NCBI RefSeq assembly: GCF_002968835.1
Contig: NZ_PKQK01000001.1
Location: 2,418,001 to 2,482,000, forward strand
Source of the DNA: Paenibacillus sp. PCH8
Lineage (GTDB): Bacteria > Bacillota > Bacilli > Paenibacillales > Paenibacillaceae
Reading direction: 5' to 3'
Length of the DNA: 64,000 nucleotides
Shown here: positions 9,178 to 17,468 of the stretch, piece after piece
How the letters are laid out: each line of letters starts with the position of its first letter
How positions within the stretch are numbered: position 1 is the stretch's first letter
Notes under the pieces: generated by a model
What the model saw: only the letters and a program-made list of their open reading frames with translations
Databases searched by the model: none
Told to the model about the DNA's origin: nothing
Position numbers and translations under genes: made by a program

Positions 9178-9624
9178 ATGACAAAACATATTCAGGCGTA
9201 TTTTCGAACCGAAGACGAGGCAGAGGGAGCAAGAACTTCCCTTCAGACATTCCGTACAGAGCATTTGGAAGTAGGTCAACTGGACAGCGCGGTGGGTAGA
9301 GACACACGTGTTATGGTGCCACTGGTGCCTTATAATACAGCAGGTGGAGTAGGCACCAACGGAGCAATGGGTGTAGGTGCAGCCCCAGGTGTTCCAGCGA
9401 GCGAAAATGTGATCCCTGTTGTAACGGACGTGAATCGTGATCCAGATCGCGATAAGCGTGATAGAGTAAATGAGGATGGAGACATGCTGGATGCTGCGGA
9501 CGTGTCTTCGGCTGATTATAATGATCTGCATTATGTTTTGTCTGCCAAAGTAAGAGACGAGGATTATGAGGAGATTGTTCATAAACTTCGCTCCAACCGT
9601 GCTTATGTGGAGGAATTGGATTAA
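9178..9624 (+). CDS. Conserved hypothetical protein, general-stress-like, low-complexity middle
   Basis: A 148-residue soluble protein with a three-part design. The N-terminal 45 residues form an alpha/beta unit (IQAYFRTEDEAEGARTSLQT) of the kind seen in small stress proteins that resemble YflT. The middle is rich in G, A, V, P and N, and the C-terminal unit ends VRDEDYEEIVHKLRSNRAYV. The two ends look like halves of one ferredoxin-like or YflT-like fold separated by a flexible insert; that is inference. AAAGGAGG precedes ATG 9178 at good spacing. It follows the PfpI gene and is closed by the terminator at 9643-9692. I cannot name a function. Confidence 0.7.
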   Translation: MTKHIQAYFRTEDEAEGARTSLQTFRTEHLEVGQLDSAVGRDTRVMVPLVPYNTAGGVGTNGAMGVGAAPGVPASENVIPVVTDVNRDPDRDKRDRVNEDGDMLDAADVSSADYNDLHYVLSAKVRDEDYEEIVHKLRSNRAYVEELD

Positions 9625-9642
9625 CGTTACAGATACTTCTTC

Positions 9643-9692
9643 GCCCTTGCACCACTTGACTACAGAGTCGAGTGGTGTGCAAGGGATTTTTA
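9643..9692 (+). terminator. Intrinsic terminator after the 148-residue stress-like protein
   Basis: CCCTTGCACCACTTGAC pairs with the later GTCGAGTGGTGTGCAAGG (one mismatch), followed by a run of T residues. Confidence 0.88.
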
Positions 9693-9779
9693 ATCGTAAG
9701 CGTATTAAAAAACAAAATTATAAAGCGCTATCATTTTTGTAATATTACTGTAATATTAGTTACATAAGCCTTTAACATA

Positions 9780-9815
9780 GGGGGCTTATAATAACAGACA
9801 TGACCCCCTTTTTTT
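9780..9815 (+). terminator. Weak hairpin with T tract (GGGGG...CCCCCTTTTTTT)
   Basis: GGGGG at 9780-9784 can pair with CCCCC at 9804-9808, followed by seven T. The same G run also closes an upstream alternative stem, ATAAGCC with GGCTTAT, so the two structures exclude each other. Confidence 0.45.
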
Positions 9816-9826
9816 ATATATCTTTG

Positions 9827-9858
9827 AGCCTGCACACCGTGTGCAGGCTATTTTTTTT
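9827..9858 (+). terminator. Intrinsic terminator upstream of the SEC-C gene
   Basis: AGCCTGCACAC and GTGTGCAGGCT form a perfect stem followed by eight T. No gene lies directly upstream, so it may end a short RNA started in this gap or act as a second stop for the 9178-9624 transcript. Confidence 0.85.
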
Positions 9859-9978
9859 GAGATGAGAATTTATATGTTTTGGGCGAAACTTACCCCTTTA
9901 ATTAAATTTTGCTAAAATAGAGAAATGGTTTTCGGGCTCATGCGAATGGCTAGTGACAGATTTAAGGGGGAATTAGTT

Positions 9979-11247
9979 TTGAGTAAGGTTAGAAGAAATG
10001 ATGTATGCCCGTGCGGAAGCGGGAAAAAATATAAGAAATGCTGTCTGGACAAGGAGTCCTCTGCAGTAGAATCCATACTGCGGCTGATATCAACGGAGCA
10101 GCCTATCCGGGAAGCCTCGATTCAGCCTGAGGGCAAGCTGACTCTGACCAAGCTGAAAAAGATGGTGGCGCGCGAACTGAAATGGGAGCATCCGGCTCAT
10201 GAACAGCTGGCCCTGCAGCTTATAGAGGACATGAGGAACCAATACGAACAGGAACTGATTATGGAAGCTCTGGTGCTATGGAATGGTTATTCCCGCCAGA
10301 CTCGCCCTATTGTGAAAAAGACAGGCTCGTTCTGTGCCGCAATCGAGTATTTGCTGTCCGAGGAATACGGCTTCAATGTCTCAAAGGCTGAGCTGGCTTG
10401 TAAATATGAGGTAACGACAGCAACGATCTCCCGGAAGATTAAGGAGATGTTTAATTACATCGAAGAATACGGTATGGGCGGCGAAACTGACGAGCTGATG
10501 ATGCTGAACGGACCAGGCACATCAAAGGACAAAGCGCAGGCTCTGCTGTATAAGGCGATGGAAGCCAGTTCTGCCAAACGCAGAATACAGCTGGCGAAAA
10601 CGGTGCTGGAGATGTATCCTGACAGCCCTGATGCGTATCTTATTCTGGCTGAGGAATCGGACAATGAGCCTGATGCACTAGCTTACTTCAAGGCCGGAAT
10701 CGCTGCTGGCGAACGCGAACTGGGCGAACTGTTTTTTGAGAAGAACAAAGGGTACTTTTGGGGGCTCCATGAGACTCGTCCCTATATCCGTATCTGCAAA
10801 AGCTACGCTGAATCTTGCTGGCTTGGTGGAGATGCCACAGAAGCGGCACAAATCCTGGAGCATATTCTAGAACTTAATACAGAAGACAATACCGGAGTAC
10901 GTTACCTGCTCGTTGGTGTGTATTTGTATAGCAACCGATTGAAGCAGGCAGAGCAAATGCTGGAGAAGTATGGAAAAGGTGACGCCGCAACTGCCTTTGC
11001 TTATGGCCAGATCATTCTGGAGTATAAGAAGAACGGAATCACCTCGCAGCTCAAAATGCTGTATCGTGTAGCCCGGGGTGTGAACAAGCATGTGCCTGAT
11101 TATCTGCTGGGTTTGAAACGCCTGCCACATAACCTTCCTGATTTTGTCGGAATGGGCGATTCCAACGAAGCGATTGAATATGTTATTATGCACTCTCGTT
11201 TATGGGCGAGTGTGCCGGATCTGCTGAAGTGGATGCTGAAACAATAG
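9979..11247 (+). CDS. SEC-C zinc-motif protein with HTH-like segment and helical repeats
   Basis: A 422-residue protein not recognisable as a named gene. It begins with a SEC-C motif (C10, C12, C21, C22 in DVCPCGSGKKYKKCC), a zinc-binding tail also found in SecA. After a spacer comes a helix-turn-helix-looking segment at about 132-160 (SKAELACKYEVTTATISRKI). The C-terminal 230 residues resemble TPR-type helical repeats (AYLILAEESDNEPDALAYFK; TEAAQILEHILEL). The combination suggests a regulatory or adaptor protein binding nucleic acid or protein, by inference only. TTG at 9979 is preferred to ATG 9925 because AAGGGGG lies 8 bases before it. Codons look more CTG-rich than neighbours. No partner gene is adjacent. 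Confidence 0.8.
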   Translation: MSKVRRNDVCPCGSGKKYKKCCLDKESSAVESILRLISTEQPIREASIQPEGKLTLTKLKKMVARELKWEHPAHEQLALQLIEDMRNQYEQELIMEALVLWNGYSRQTRPIVKKTGSFCAAIEYLLSEEYGFNVSKAELACKYEVTTATISRKIKEMFNYIEEYGMGGETDELMMLNGPGTSKDKAQALLYKAMEASSAKRRIQLAKTVLEMYPDSPDAYLILAEESDNEPDALAYFKAGIAAGERELGELFFEKNKGYFWGLHETRPYIRICKSYAESCWLGGDATEAAQILEHILELNTEDNTGVRYLLVGVYLYSNRLKQAEQMLEKYGKGDAATAFAYGQIILEYKKNGITSQLKMLYRVARGVNKHVPDYLLGLKRLPHNLPDFVGMGDSNEAIEYVIMHSRLWASVPDLLKWMLKQ

Positions 11248-11375
11248 AGTTATGTAGCAATAGGAGTTGGAATTCATTGGATGAATTAAACTTCTATTAG
11301 CAGTGATTTCTATGGAATCCCCATCCCGTACAGCGTGTGAGTAAATTTTTTTTTGCTATCTTTGCGTGTTAACCC

Positions 11376-11404
11376 TTGACTTTAGTACTGCGGTTCATTA
11401 CAAT
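11376..11404 (+). promoter_or_regulatory. Sigma-A promoter of the hisS T-box leader
   Basis: TTGACT at 11376-11381 and TACAAT at 11399-11404 with 17-base spacing. A perfect 14-bp palindrome, TTGACTATAGTCAA, follows at 11419-11432, close to or just after the start of the transcript. Confidence 0.65.
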
Positions 11405-11461
11405 CAGAAAATAATACGTTGACTATAGTCAATATAAGTCGATTTTTGAACTATATTACTG

Positions 11462-11810
11462 ATTTGATGACGGGACCAAGTACTCCGTATCCACATGACC
11501 AGAGAGGAATCCCCAGGCTGTAAGGATTCTCTTGCTGAGCGGACGAATGACTTCCCCGAGAACAGACGGCGAACACAGCAGACTTGATCTGTTGACCAGT
11601 AGCCGGCCTGCGCAGGACGTGCGTTACACGTAGAGCGGAATATCTGCTTGACTAGGAGGTGTTAGACAATCCTTAGTCATCAGATGACCACCTGAACGGC
11701 TTAAATGTCAGGTTTCCGGAATGTGGGTGGTACCACGGGTGAATGTATATACACAATCTCTCGTCCCTTTGTTTGCTATACGTAGCAGACAGGGCGAGGG
11801 ATTTTTTTGT
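11462..11810 (+). ncRNA. T-box riboswitch controlling hisS-aspS, specifier read as GAC (Asp)
   Basis: A full T-box leader. Stem I begins GATGACGGGACCAAGTAC. An upper stem pairs TCCGT with GCGGA, and the facing side of the specifier loop reads CGAATGACTT, placing GAC (Asp) at 11549-11551 by alignment with the glyQS leader layout. The T-box core GGGTGGTACCACGG is at 11725-11738 with TGGT at 11728-11731, which can pair with an A73 or (by wobble) G73 tRNA end, so it suits tRNA-Asp and not tRNA-His (C73). The terminator stem with seven T is at 11758-11808. Uncharged tRNA binding would favour antitermination. The T-box call is firm; the Asp assignment is inference. Confidence 0.92.
11758..11808 (+). 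terminator. Terminator of the hisS T-box
   Basis: TCTCGTCCCTTTGTTTGCT pairs with AGCAGACAGGGCGAGGG, followed by TTTTTTT. It is mutually exclusive with the antiterminator that contains the T-box core. Confidence 0.88.
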
Positions 11811-11845
11811 TATATAAAAATAAATCTATGCTGGAGGGATGAAAG

Positions 11846-13096
11846 ATGGCTTTTCAAAAACCGACGGGAACACAGGATTTGCTGCCTGGTGTTGTCGAGA
11901 AATGGCAGTATGTAGAAGATAAAGCCCGGGATCTGTGTCGACGGTTTAATTACCGCGAGATTCGTACACCAATCTTCGAACAGACGTCTTTGTTTGTAAG
12001 AGGTGTTGGAGAGACAACGGACATCGTTGAGAAAGAAATGTATACCTTTGATGACAAAGGCAATCGCAGTATGACTCTTCGTCCCGAGGGAACAGCGGGA
12101 GTTGTTCGTGCTTATGTAGAGAACAAAATCTATGGCGAACCTGATGTGAGCAAGTTGTATTACATTGGTCCGATGTTCCGGTATGAACGTCCACAGGCAG
12201 GCCGCCAGCGTCAGTTTCACCAGTTCGGTGTAGAAGCCATCGGTGCTCTGGACCCAGCAATTGATGCTGAAGTCATCGCACTCGGTTATCAACTGTGTGT
12301 GGAGCTTGGGTTGAAGGATGTCAAAGTGGAGATCAATTCCGTAGGTAATTCAACCAGCCGTGCGGAATACCGCGAGACGTTGCTAGGCTTCCTCAGACCG
12401 ATGAAAGACAGCTTGTGCAAGGATTGCCAATCCCGGATGGAACGAAATCCACTGCGTGTACTCGATTGCAAAGTGGACCAGGACAAATTCGTAGGGGCAC
12501 CGTCCATATTGGATAGCCTGGATGAAGAGTCATTGAATCACTTCGCCAAGCTGCAAGCATATTTGGATGATTTCGGTGTAGATTATGCAGTGAACAATCG
12601 TCTGGTACGTGGATTGGATTATTACACTTTGACTGCTTTTGAATTAAAAGCCCAAGGTATTGGAGCAATTGATACCGTTGGAGGTGGCGGCAGATACAAC
12701 GGTCTCGTTGGAGATATCGGCGGACCGGATCAGCCTGGCATCGGTTTCGGTATTGGTCTGGAGCGTATTCAACTCATTCTGGAGCACCAAAACATTGAAG
12801 TGAGCACGCTGGCTCCATTGGATGTGTACTTTGTAGCTCTGGGCAACGCAGCTGATCGGGAAGTGAATCGACTGTTGTTCAAGCTTCGTCAGTCTGGCCT
12901 GTCTGGTGAGCGCGATTATCTCGGCCGCAAGATGAAAGCTCAGATGAAATCAGCCGATCGTTTCAAAGCTCGTTATACTGCCATCCTTGGTGATGACGAA
13001 CTGGAGCGTGGTGAGATCGCACTCAAGTCGATGGATACGGGTGAACAACAAACCGTGAAGCTGGATGACTTGGTAGCTACTGTAGCACCACTGTAG
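11846..13096 (+). CDS. hisS: Histidyl-tRNA synthetase
   Basis: Class II synthetase that charges tRNA-His. The 416-residue protein starts with the family's PTGTQDLLP and has motif 2 with the histidine-specific RYERPQAGRQRQFHQ, the HisRS signature LVRGLDYYT in the middle, and GGRYNGLV followed by GIGFGIGLERI as motif 3. The anticodon-binding domain is at the C-terminus. ATG 11846 follows GGAGGGATGAAAG. It is the first gene after the T-box; aspS follows 177 bases later with no terminator between. Confidence 0.97.
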   Translation: MAFQKPTGTQDLLPGVVEKWQYVEDKARDLCRRFNYREIRTPIFEQTSLFVRGVGETTDIVEKEMYTFDDKGNRSMTLRPEGTAGVVRAYVENKIYGEPDVSKLYYIGPMFRYERPQAGRQRQFHQFGVEAIGALDPAIDAEVIALGYQLCVELGLKDVKVEINSVGNSTSRAEYRETLLGFLRPMKDSLCKDCQSRMERNPLRVLDCKVDQDKFVGAPSILDSLDEESLNHFAKLQAYLDDFGVDYAVNNRLVRGLDYYTLTAFELKAQGIGAIDTVGGGGRYNGLVGDIGGPDQPGIGFGIGLERIQLILEHQNIEVSTLAPLDVYFVALGNAADREVNRLLFKLRQSGLSGERDYLGRKMKAQMKSADRFKARYTAILGDDELERGEIALKSMDTGEQQTVKLDDLVATVAPL

Positions 13097-13273
13097 GAGT
13101 AACACGATTGATCCGGCAAACTTGCTGATGTTCAGGCCATTCTGGTAGCCAGGATGGTTATGATCCAGAGGCGGATTGCCTTTTGAATATATCATCTTCA
13201 CGTAACCGGACTGTTGAAGAGCAGGCACCGCCTGCCTACACAGAACGGAAATTCACATAAGAGGAGTTTGGTT

Positions 13274-15052
13274 ATGAAAAGAAGTCATCATAGCGGCGCA
13301 TTAACACCCGCACACATCGGTGAGACAGTAACATTGAACGGTTGGGTTCAGACCCGCCGTGACTTGGGGGGCGTACTTTTTATCGACTTGCGTGACCGTA
13401 GCGGGATCGTACAAGTTGTCTTTAACCCGGCCTACTCCGGTGAAGCTCTACAGATCGCAGACCGTGTACGTAGCGAGTATGTTATCGCTGTGACGGGTAA
13501 AGTCGTTAAACGTGATGCAGAGACGGTTAACAAAAACCTGCCTACAGGTGAGATTGAAGTTCAAATTACAGAAATCGAAGTGCTGAATGCGGCGAAAACA
13601 CCTCCATTCTTCATTGAAGATGGTGTCGAGGTCGACGAATCCCTTCGTTTGAAATATCGTTATCTGGACCTGCGTCGTCCGGAAATGTTCGAAACACTGA
13701 AACTGCGTTCCAAAGCATCTAAAGTATTCCGTGATTATCTGGACGGAGAAGAATTCGTTGAAGTGGAAACACCAATCTTGACGAAGAGTTCCCCTGAAGG
13801 TGCGCGTGATTATCTCGTACCGAGCCGTGTGCACGAAGGTGAGTTCTTCGCTTTGCCACAATCGCCACAAATCTACAAACAATTGTTGATGGTGGGTGGA
13901 GTAGAGCGTTATTATCAGATCGCCCGTTGTTTCCGGGATGAGGATCTGCGTGCAGACCGTCAACCAGAATTCACTCAAGTCGACATCGAGACTTCGTTCC
14001 TGCAACAGGATGATCTGTTGCCAATGATGGAAGAACTGATGGCCAAATTGTTGCGTGAAACGAAAGGTGTCGAACTGGAACTGCCTTTCCAACGGATTAC
14101 GTATGCGGATGCGATGGGTAAATACGGTTCAGACAAACCGGATCTGCGCTTTGGTATGGAACTGGTGGAAATGAATGATATCGTAGCGAACAGCGGCGTT
14201 AAAGTATTTGCTTCCGTCATCGAAAAAGGTGGAGAAGTGAAAGTACTGAATGCCAAAGGCTGTGGTACTTGGAGCCGTAAAGAGATTGACGATCTTGGAC
14301 CATTCGCTGCACGCTATGGTGCCAAAGGTCTGGCATGGATTCAAGTGAAAGATGGCGAGTTCAAAGGGCCAATCGTGAAGTTCTTCACGCCTGAAGAAAT
14401 CGAAGCGGTCAAAGAACGTACAGGTGCTGAAGAAGGCGATTTGTTGCTCTTCTCCGCTGATACCAAAAAAGTCGTTGCTGATGTTCTTGGCGCGCTGCGT
14501 ATGAAAATCGGTCGTCAACTCGGTCTGATCGATGACAGCAAATTCAAATTTGCCTGGGTTGTTGACTTCCCACTGCTCGGATATGATGAAGATGCGAAAC
14601 GTTATGTAGCAGAACACCATCCGTTCACACGTCCTAAAGACGAAGATGTGCATCTGTTCGATACAGATCCAGGGGCCATTCGTGCTCAAGCCTATGACCT
14701 TGTTCTGAACGGTTATGAAGTAGGCGGCGGTTCAATGCGTATCTACAAACGTGATGTTCAGGAGAAAATGTTCGCTGCCCTTGGACTCTCTCCAGAAGTA
14801 GCGAATGATAAATTCGGGTACCTGCTTGAAGCATTTGAATATGGAACTCCACCGCATGGCGGAATTGCATTTGGTCTGGACCGTCTCGTGATGTTGCTGG
14901 CAGGCCGCACGAACCTGCGTGAAACAATTGCCTTCCCGAAAACGGCAAGTGCAACGGATCTGCTGATGAATGCACCTTCTGAAGTGGATGACTCCCAATT
15001 GGAACAACTTCACATTCGTGTAGCTCGTAAACCGGTAGCGGAAAAGAAATAA
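13274..15052 (+). CDS. aspS: Aspartyl-tRNA synthetase
   Basis: Class IIb synthetase charging tRNA-Asp. The 592-residue, bacterial-type protein has the N-terminal OB anticodon domain ([20 protein letters not shown]), the [13 protein letters not shown] segment, motif 2 in [17 protein letters not shown], the large GAD insertion domain, and motif 3 [12 protein letters not shown]. The start is ATG 13274 with AAGAGGAG 8 bases upstream; an upstream in-frame start at 13214 has no such site. Regulated with hisS by the T-box. The 177-base spacer after hisS is long for this operon and contains a small hairpin at 13137-13157. Confidence 0.97.
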   Translation: MKRSHHSGALTPAHIGETVTLNGWVQTRRDLGGVLFIDLRDRSGIVQVVFNPAYSGEALQIADRVRSEYVIAVTGKVVKRDAETVNKNLPTGEIEVQITEIEVLNAAKTPPFFIEDGVEVDESLRLKYRYLDLRRPEMFETLKLRSKASKVFRDYLDGEEFVEVETPILTKSSPEGARDYLVPSRVHEGEFFALPQSPQIYKQLLMVGGVERYYQIARCFRDEDLRADRQPEFTQVDIETSFLQQDDLLPMMEELMAKLLRETKGVELELPFQRITYADAMGKYGSDKPDLRFGMELVEMNDIVANSGVKVFASVIEKGGEVKVLNAKGCGTWSRKEIDDLGPFAARYGAKGLAWIQVKDGEFKGPIVKFFTPEEIEAVKERTGAEEGDLLLFSADTKKVVADVLGALRMKIGRQLGLIDDSKFKFAWVVDFPLLGYDEDAKRYVAEHHPFTRPKDEDVHLFDTDPGAIRAQAYDLVLNGYEVGGGSMRIYKRDVQEKMFAALGLSPEVANDKFGYLLEAFEYGTPPHGGIAFGLDRLVMLLAGRTNLRETIAFPKTASATDLLMNAPSEVDDSQLEQLHIRVARKPVAEKK

Positions 15053-15070
15053 AGGAGGCATCGATTCTCA

Positions 15071-15826
15071 ATGCTCCATCAATTTTCAAGAACAGAACTT
15101 GCGATTGGACCTGAAGGTCTCAACACGCTCAAGAATAGTACAGTAGCCGTTCTCGGCATCGGTGGTGTGGGCGGTATTGCTGTAGAAGCACTCGCCCGCA
15201 GCGGTGTTGGGCGTATCATCCTGATTGATAAAGACGTCGTGGACATTACGAACATCAATCGCCAGATTCATGCTCTGATCACGACAGTGGGGCAGAAAAA
15301 AGCGGATCTAATGGTGGAACGTGTGAAACTGATTAATCCGGAATGTGATGCGATTGCCTTGAATATGTTTTACACGGAAGAAACGTATGAGGAATTGTTC
15401 AAATATGAACTGGATTATGTGCTGGATGCATCCGACACGATTATCTACAAAATCCATCTCATTAAAGAGTGCCTGAGACGTAAAATTCCGATGATTTCCA
15501 GCATGGGTGCAGCTAATAAAATGGACCCAACAAAATTCCAGGTTGCGGATATTTCAAAAACGACCATGGACCCGATTGCCCGTGTTGTACGTACGACACT
15601 GCGTAAAGACGGCATCAAAAAAGGTGTGAAAGTGGTCTTTTCGACTGAAAAGCCGATGAAACCACGCGAGGATGTAACACAGAAAATCGTTCCTGAGAAT
15701 GCGCCAGAGATTCGCAAGGCCAAACAGCCACCTGCGAGCAACGCATTTGTTCCACCGGTTGCCGGACTCATTATGGTCAGTGTAGCCGTGAAGGAATTGC
15801 TCGAAATAGCAGAGAACAAACAGTAG
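15071..15826 (+). CDS. tcdA: tRNA threonylcarbamoyladenosine dehydratase (TcdA/YrvM)
   Basis: ATP-dependent E1-like enzyme that cyclises t6A37 of tRNA to ct6A. The 251-residue protein has the nucleotide-binding glycine loop GIGGVGG at 29-35, and IDKDVVDITNINRQ with the conserved Asp and Arg, as in ThiF/MoeB folds. The C-terminal PPVAGLIMVSVAVKELL helix fits the TcdA subfamily. AAAGGAGG lies upstream and only 18 bases separate it from aspS. The hisS-aspS-tcdA order is the B. subtilis one. The terminator at 15846-15880 ends the unit. Confidence 0.94.
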   Translation: MLHQFSRTELAIGPEGLNTLKNSTVAVLGIGGVGGIAVEALARSGVGRIILIDKDVVDITNINRQIHALITTVGQKKADLMVERVKLINPECDAIALNMFYTEETYEELFKYELDYVLDASDTIIYKIHLIKECLRRKIPMISSMGAANKMDPTKFQVADISKTTMDPIARVVRTTLRKDGIKKGVKVVFSTEKPMKPREDVTQKIVPENAPEIRKAKQPPASNAFVPPVAGLIMVSVAVKELLEIAENKQ

Positions 15827-15845
15827 TAACTTGCTACCGACTGAA

Positions 15846-15880
15846 CAGCGTGGATGCCGATAAGGCATCTGCGCTTTTTT
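15846..15880 (+). terminator. Intrinsic terminator of the hisS-aspS-tcdA unit
   Basis: AGCGTGGATGCC, loop GATAA, GGCATCTGCGCT, then TTTTTT. Confidence 0.85.
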
Positions 15881-16085
15881 GTGTGTTGTGGCACCTCTCT
15901 TTTGGAGGAAGTGAACGGGAAGTGAACGGACTTCCATTGTCCATGATAGAGGAACTGCATTCCGCTACAAGGGTTAGCGCAATGTCATGTACTTCAAAGT
16001 GAAAACCGTGTATGATATTCATTGCTGTGCGAAATGATGTTACATACATAATGAATTTGCAGCTAGAGAGAGGGGAACAGAACGA

Positions 16086-17384
16086 ATGAAACACGGATGG
16101 ATGACCAAACGTCTGGGGATGGAGCCAGGAGATCAGTGGAAGAAGGAAATTGTGGCGGGAGCCATTTCCTATTTTGCGGTGGTCTATATTGTTATGGTCA
16201 ATGCTACAATTCTTTCCGATGCCGGGATGCCTTTGCAGGCCGCCATGGTGGGAACTCTGCTGACGTCTATTGCAGGCTGTTTGCTCATGGCATTTGGCGG
16301 GAAATCACCGATTGTCGTTGTACCCGGAATGGGGATTAATGCATTTTTTACGTATACACTTGTACATTCCATGAAACTCAGCTGGCAAGAAGCGCTGGCT
16401 GTTGTAACCGTCACAGGTATATTGTTTGCGATTGTCGCATTTACGTCACTATACAAAATGATCAGTGAAGCAATCCCGAAAAATCTCCAGCATGGGATTA
16501 CGGTGGGGATCGGTCTGTTTTTGACGTTCATTGGTTTACAAAAAAGTGGAATTGTCATTGCGCACCAGACCACATTTGTAGCGATTGGGCATTTTAATGA
16601 TCCCAATGTTATTACAGCTTGCGTTACGTTGGTGCTTGCCGTGATTTTATTTATACGTAATGTCCAGGGTGGACTTCTCATCAGTATTCTGATCGGGACA
16701 GGCCTTGCCTATGTACTTGGTGCAGTGCACCCAGGTGAATCGGTGTCAGCGATGGAAGCGTTGCGTCAATATAGTGGCTTGTTTGGCGAGTTGTCATTAG
16801 TGAAGCTGGCCGATTTAGCATTCTGGATTGCGGTATTTCTGCTACTGCTGATTGTGGTGTTTGAAAATATCGGATTAATTGCGGCCCAGACACATATGAT
16901 TGGTCGTCCAGAGCGGTTCAAAGGCAGTCTGCGTGCTCTGTCCAATAGCACAGTGCTGGCAGGCATATTCGGTAGCAGTCCTCCAGTAGCTGCGGCAGAG
17001 ACAACGGCGGGCATTGCGGCAGGTGGCCGAACAGGTTTGACCCCGCTCATTACGGCCGTGTTGTTCGGAGCTACCTTCTTCTTCATCCCTCTGCTCGGCT
17101 ACATTCCGGATAGTGCGATTGCACCGATTTTAATTATTATTGGTGGTCTGATGGTACAAGGTGTGAAGGATATGGATTTTGGCGACTTTACAGAGGCTTT
17201 CCCGGCATTTCTGATCATGGTCATGATTCCATTTACATATAGCATTGTGGACGGAATGGCGTTTGGCTTTATCGCTTATCCGCTTGCCAAGCTGGCTGCA
17301 GGTCAAGGGAAACAGGTGCCTGTAGTCATGTATGTCATTTCCATTCTCTTTTTGGCCAATTTCGTACTGCATGGCGTTTTGTAA
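16086..17384 (+). CDS. AzgA-type NCS2 purine permease (hypoxanthine/guanine or adenine)
   Basis: A 432-residue polytopic membrane protein of the AzgA branch, like B. subtilis PbuG/PbuO. Signatures are KEIVAGAISYFAVVYIVMVN near the N-terminus, VVVPGMGINAFFTYTLV, and the central FGSSPPVAAAETTAGIAAGG. It would take up purine bases by proton symport; the exact base cannot be assigned. The ATG at 16086 follows AGAGAGGGGAAC. Unlike many relatives, no purine riboswitch was recognised in its 5' region. Monocistronic between two terminator-bounded units; the ABC exporter follows 84 bases on and could be cotranscribed. Confidence 0.88.
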   Translation: MKHGWMTKRLGMEPGDQWKKEIVAGAISYFAVVYIVMVNATILSDAGMPLQAAMVGTLLTSIAGCLLMAFGGKSPIVVVPGMGINAFFTYTLVHSMKLSWQEALAVVTVTGILFAIVAFTSLYKMISEAIPKNLQHGITVGIGLFLTFIGLQKSGIVIAHQTTFVAIGHFNDPNVITACVTLVLAVILFIRNVQGGLLISILIGTGLAYVLGAVHPGESVSAMEALRQYSGLFGELSLVKLADLAFWIAVFLLLLIVVFENIGLIAAQTHMIGRPERFKGSLRALSNSTVLAGIFGSSPPVAAAETTAGIAAGGRTGLTPLITAVLFGATFFFIPLLGYIPDSAIAPILIIIGGLMVQGVKDMDFGDFTEAFPAFLIMVMIPFTYSIVDGMAFGFIAYPLAKLAAGQGKQVPVVMYVISILFLANFVLHGVL

Positions 17385-17468
17385 AACAGTGTTATATAAC
17401 AAAAGCAACCTCATGTAAGTTCATACGTATGATCTCTGGTGAGTTGATGGAGAACGGGAGGAACGGGA

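Larger units (their letters stand above)
9625..9978. other. Regulatory-looking AT-rich gap before the SEC-C gene
   Basis: No gene was seen in these 354 bases. They contain the terminator at 9643-9692, a direct repeat of the palindrome TAATATTA at 9740-9747 and 9751-9758, a pair of competing hairpins around 9764-9815, and a second strong terminator at 9827-9858. Confidence 0.6.

Noticed and set aside
15881..16085. Purine riboswitch before the AzgA-type permease
   Set aside because: No aptamer with the UUCUACC-type junction and paired P1-P3 stems was found.
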